The notes under the pieces were generated by a model. It saw only the letters and a list, made by a program, of their open reading frames with translations, was not told the DNA's origin and searched no databases. The position numbers were made by a program, and so were the translations under genes. From Tepidimonas sp. (GTDB lineage: Bacteria; Pseudomonadota; Gammaproteobacteria; Burkholderiales; Burkholderiaceae_C): a DNA stretch of 14,659 nt. Where the stretch lies: assembly GCA_025054905.1 (NCBI GenBank), contig JANWZF010000245.1:1-14659 (forward strand). The letters run 5' to 3'. Of this stretch, positions 13,719-14,659 are shown in pieces (positions within the stretch are counted from its first letter, which is position 1; each line of letters opens with the position of its first letter).

Positions 13719-14635
13719 GACTGCCCCCGAGCGTCGTGCACCAGCTCAAACACCACCGACCCAAGATAAGTGCGGGTGATGGCACCTCGCGGCTCGGTAT
13801 GCGCTGCGGCCGTCTCGACGAACTCCATGCCGCGCTGGCGCAGCACTTGCACGGCTGCCAGCACATCGGGCACTCCCAGGCCGATGCGCTGCAGCCGCTC
13901 TTGGCCATCGGGCTCAAACGGCTCTGGTTCCACCAACTGCAGCATGAAGCCCTGCGCGGGCTCATCACCGGGCACGGCCAGCAGCTTGCCCTTGGGCATG
14001 ATGCCGTAGCGCTGCTCGTCGGGAATCAACTGCGCCCCCAGCAGATCGCGGTAAAACTCGATCCAGTCGTGACTGCGCCCACTGCCCACGTACTGCACGA
14101 GTCCGAAAAAGCGCAGACCAGGAACCCAAACCGGAGGCTGGGCAACAGCCTGCGGCAAGGTGATGAAGTCGACATCGTAAATCGAAAACTCGCGCCAGCG
14201 ATCGACGAAATAGATGCGACTGCCCCCTACGCCGTGGATGGCCGGAATGTTGAGCTCCATGACCTGCGCGTGGGGTGGCACGGGCCAGCCCCCGGCTTCG
14301 CAGGCCGCTTCGAATGCGGCACGCGCATCGCGCACCCGCAAGGCCAGCGCGCTGATCACCGGGCGCCCGGCGGCCCCCAGTTGCGCCCGACGGGCCTCAT
14401 CGGGATGGGCATTGACGACCACGTTCAGCCCTCCCTGTCGGTACAGCATCACCTCGCGCGAACGATGCCGTGCCACCGGTGCAAAACCCATACGCTGCAG
14501 CACGTCGGCCAGCGCGTGCGGCTGGTCGGTGGCGTACTCGACGAACTCCACGCCCTGCAGCCCCAACGGATTGGCGGCATCGGCCCATGTCTGCTGCAAA
14601 GGCTCGCGTGGTGGCAGGCGCAACAGATCGCTCAT
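13715..14635 (-). CDS. HPPD-like VOC-family protein, iron ligands not conserved
   Basis: A 306-residue two-domain vicinal-oxygen-chelate protein resembling 4-hydroxyphenylpyruvate dioxygenase. The first domain (about 25-160) begins GLQGVEFVEYAT; the second (about 170-300) contains GRSHDWIEFYRDLLGA, YGIMPKGKLLAVP and VVFELVHD. In true HPPD the iron is held by His-His-Glu; aligned by eye here, the first His falls on G178, the second on R250, and only the Glu (E297) remains. An active non-heme iron dioxygenase therefore seems unlikely. It resembles the C-terminal half of fused QuiC1-type 3-dehydroshikimate dehydratases, and its stop overlaps the TIM-barrel gene start (ATGA). The ATG at 14635 has a strong Shine-Dalgarno, GAGGAGG, a few bases upstream. 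Confidence 0.8.
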   Translation of the reverse strand: MSDLLRLPPREPLQQTWADAANPLGLQGVEFVEYATDQPHALADVLQRMGFAPVARHRSREVMLYRQGGLNVVVNAHPDEARRAQLGAAGRPVISALALRVRDARAAFEAACEAGGWPVPPHAQVMELNIPAIHGVGGSRIYFVDRWREFSIYDVDFITLPQAVAQPPVWVPGLRFFGLVQYVGSGRSHDWIEFYRDLLGAQLIPDEQRYGIMPKGKLLAVPGDEPAQGFMLQLVEPEPFEPDGQERLQRIGLGVPDVLAAVQVLRQRGMEFVETAAAHTEPRGAITRTYLGSVVFELVHDARGQS

Positions 14636-14659
14636 ACCCCCTCCTCGTGCATCGCTGCG

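Overview
The window is a GC-rich, densely packed bacterial chromosome segment with no mobile elements, tRNA/rRNA genes or CRISPR visible. The gene order ilvB-ilvH-ilvC-pssA-leuA, the nth-aat-bpt cluster and the protein sequences point to a betaproteobacterium, probably Burkholderiales and perhaps Comamonadaceae-like. This assignment comes from recognition and gene order, not from a database search. Twelve complete genes, one edge-truncated gene and one short leader ORF are supported.

Left part (1-2095, minus strand): a PLP-dependent class I/II aminotransferase is followed, with an ATGA stop/start overlap, by an AAA-like P-loop ATPase that runs off the left edge. Divergent from these (2167-5205, plus strand) is the tightly coupled set nth (endonuclease III), aat and bpt. 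Each junction is a 4-base overlap (ATGA, then GTGA). aat and bpt are the two leucine-adding enzymes of the bacterial N-degron pathway. An IclR-type regulator follows with a GTG start just downstream of a -10-like element.

Middle and right (5212-12630, minus strand): the regulator meets, convergently, a PbpG/penicillin-binding-protein-7-like D,D-endopeptidase. Behind it lies the branched-chain amino acid block, in transcription order ilvB, ilvH, ilvC (acetolactate synthase large and small subunits, reductoisomerase), pssA (phosphatidylserine synthase) and leuA (2-isopropylmalate synthase). A terminator-like hairpin sits between ilvC and pssA. The 248-base pssA-leuA gap holds what looks like a complete transcription attenuator: a 19-codon leader ORF with five Leu codons, two mutually exclusive RNA pairings and a G+C-rich stem followed by a T-rich run.

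Right end (12798-14635, minus strand): an HPPD-like VOC protein and a TIM-barrel sugar-phosphate-isomerase/epimerase-like protein overlap by ATGA. Together they resemble a two-gene version of the fused QuiC-type 3-dehydroshikimate dehydratase. The TIM-barrel protein keeps the family's metal-ligand pattern, while the VOC protein has apparently lost two of three HPPD iron ligands.

Most of the window is housekeeping. The observations most worth follow-up are the leuA attenuator, the split QuiC-like pair, the ilvC/pssA terminator with a non-ATG pssA start, and the aminotransferase-ATPase coupling. No intergenic stretch exceeds 300 bases. I found no convincing wholly new system.
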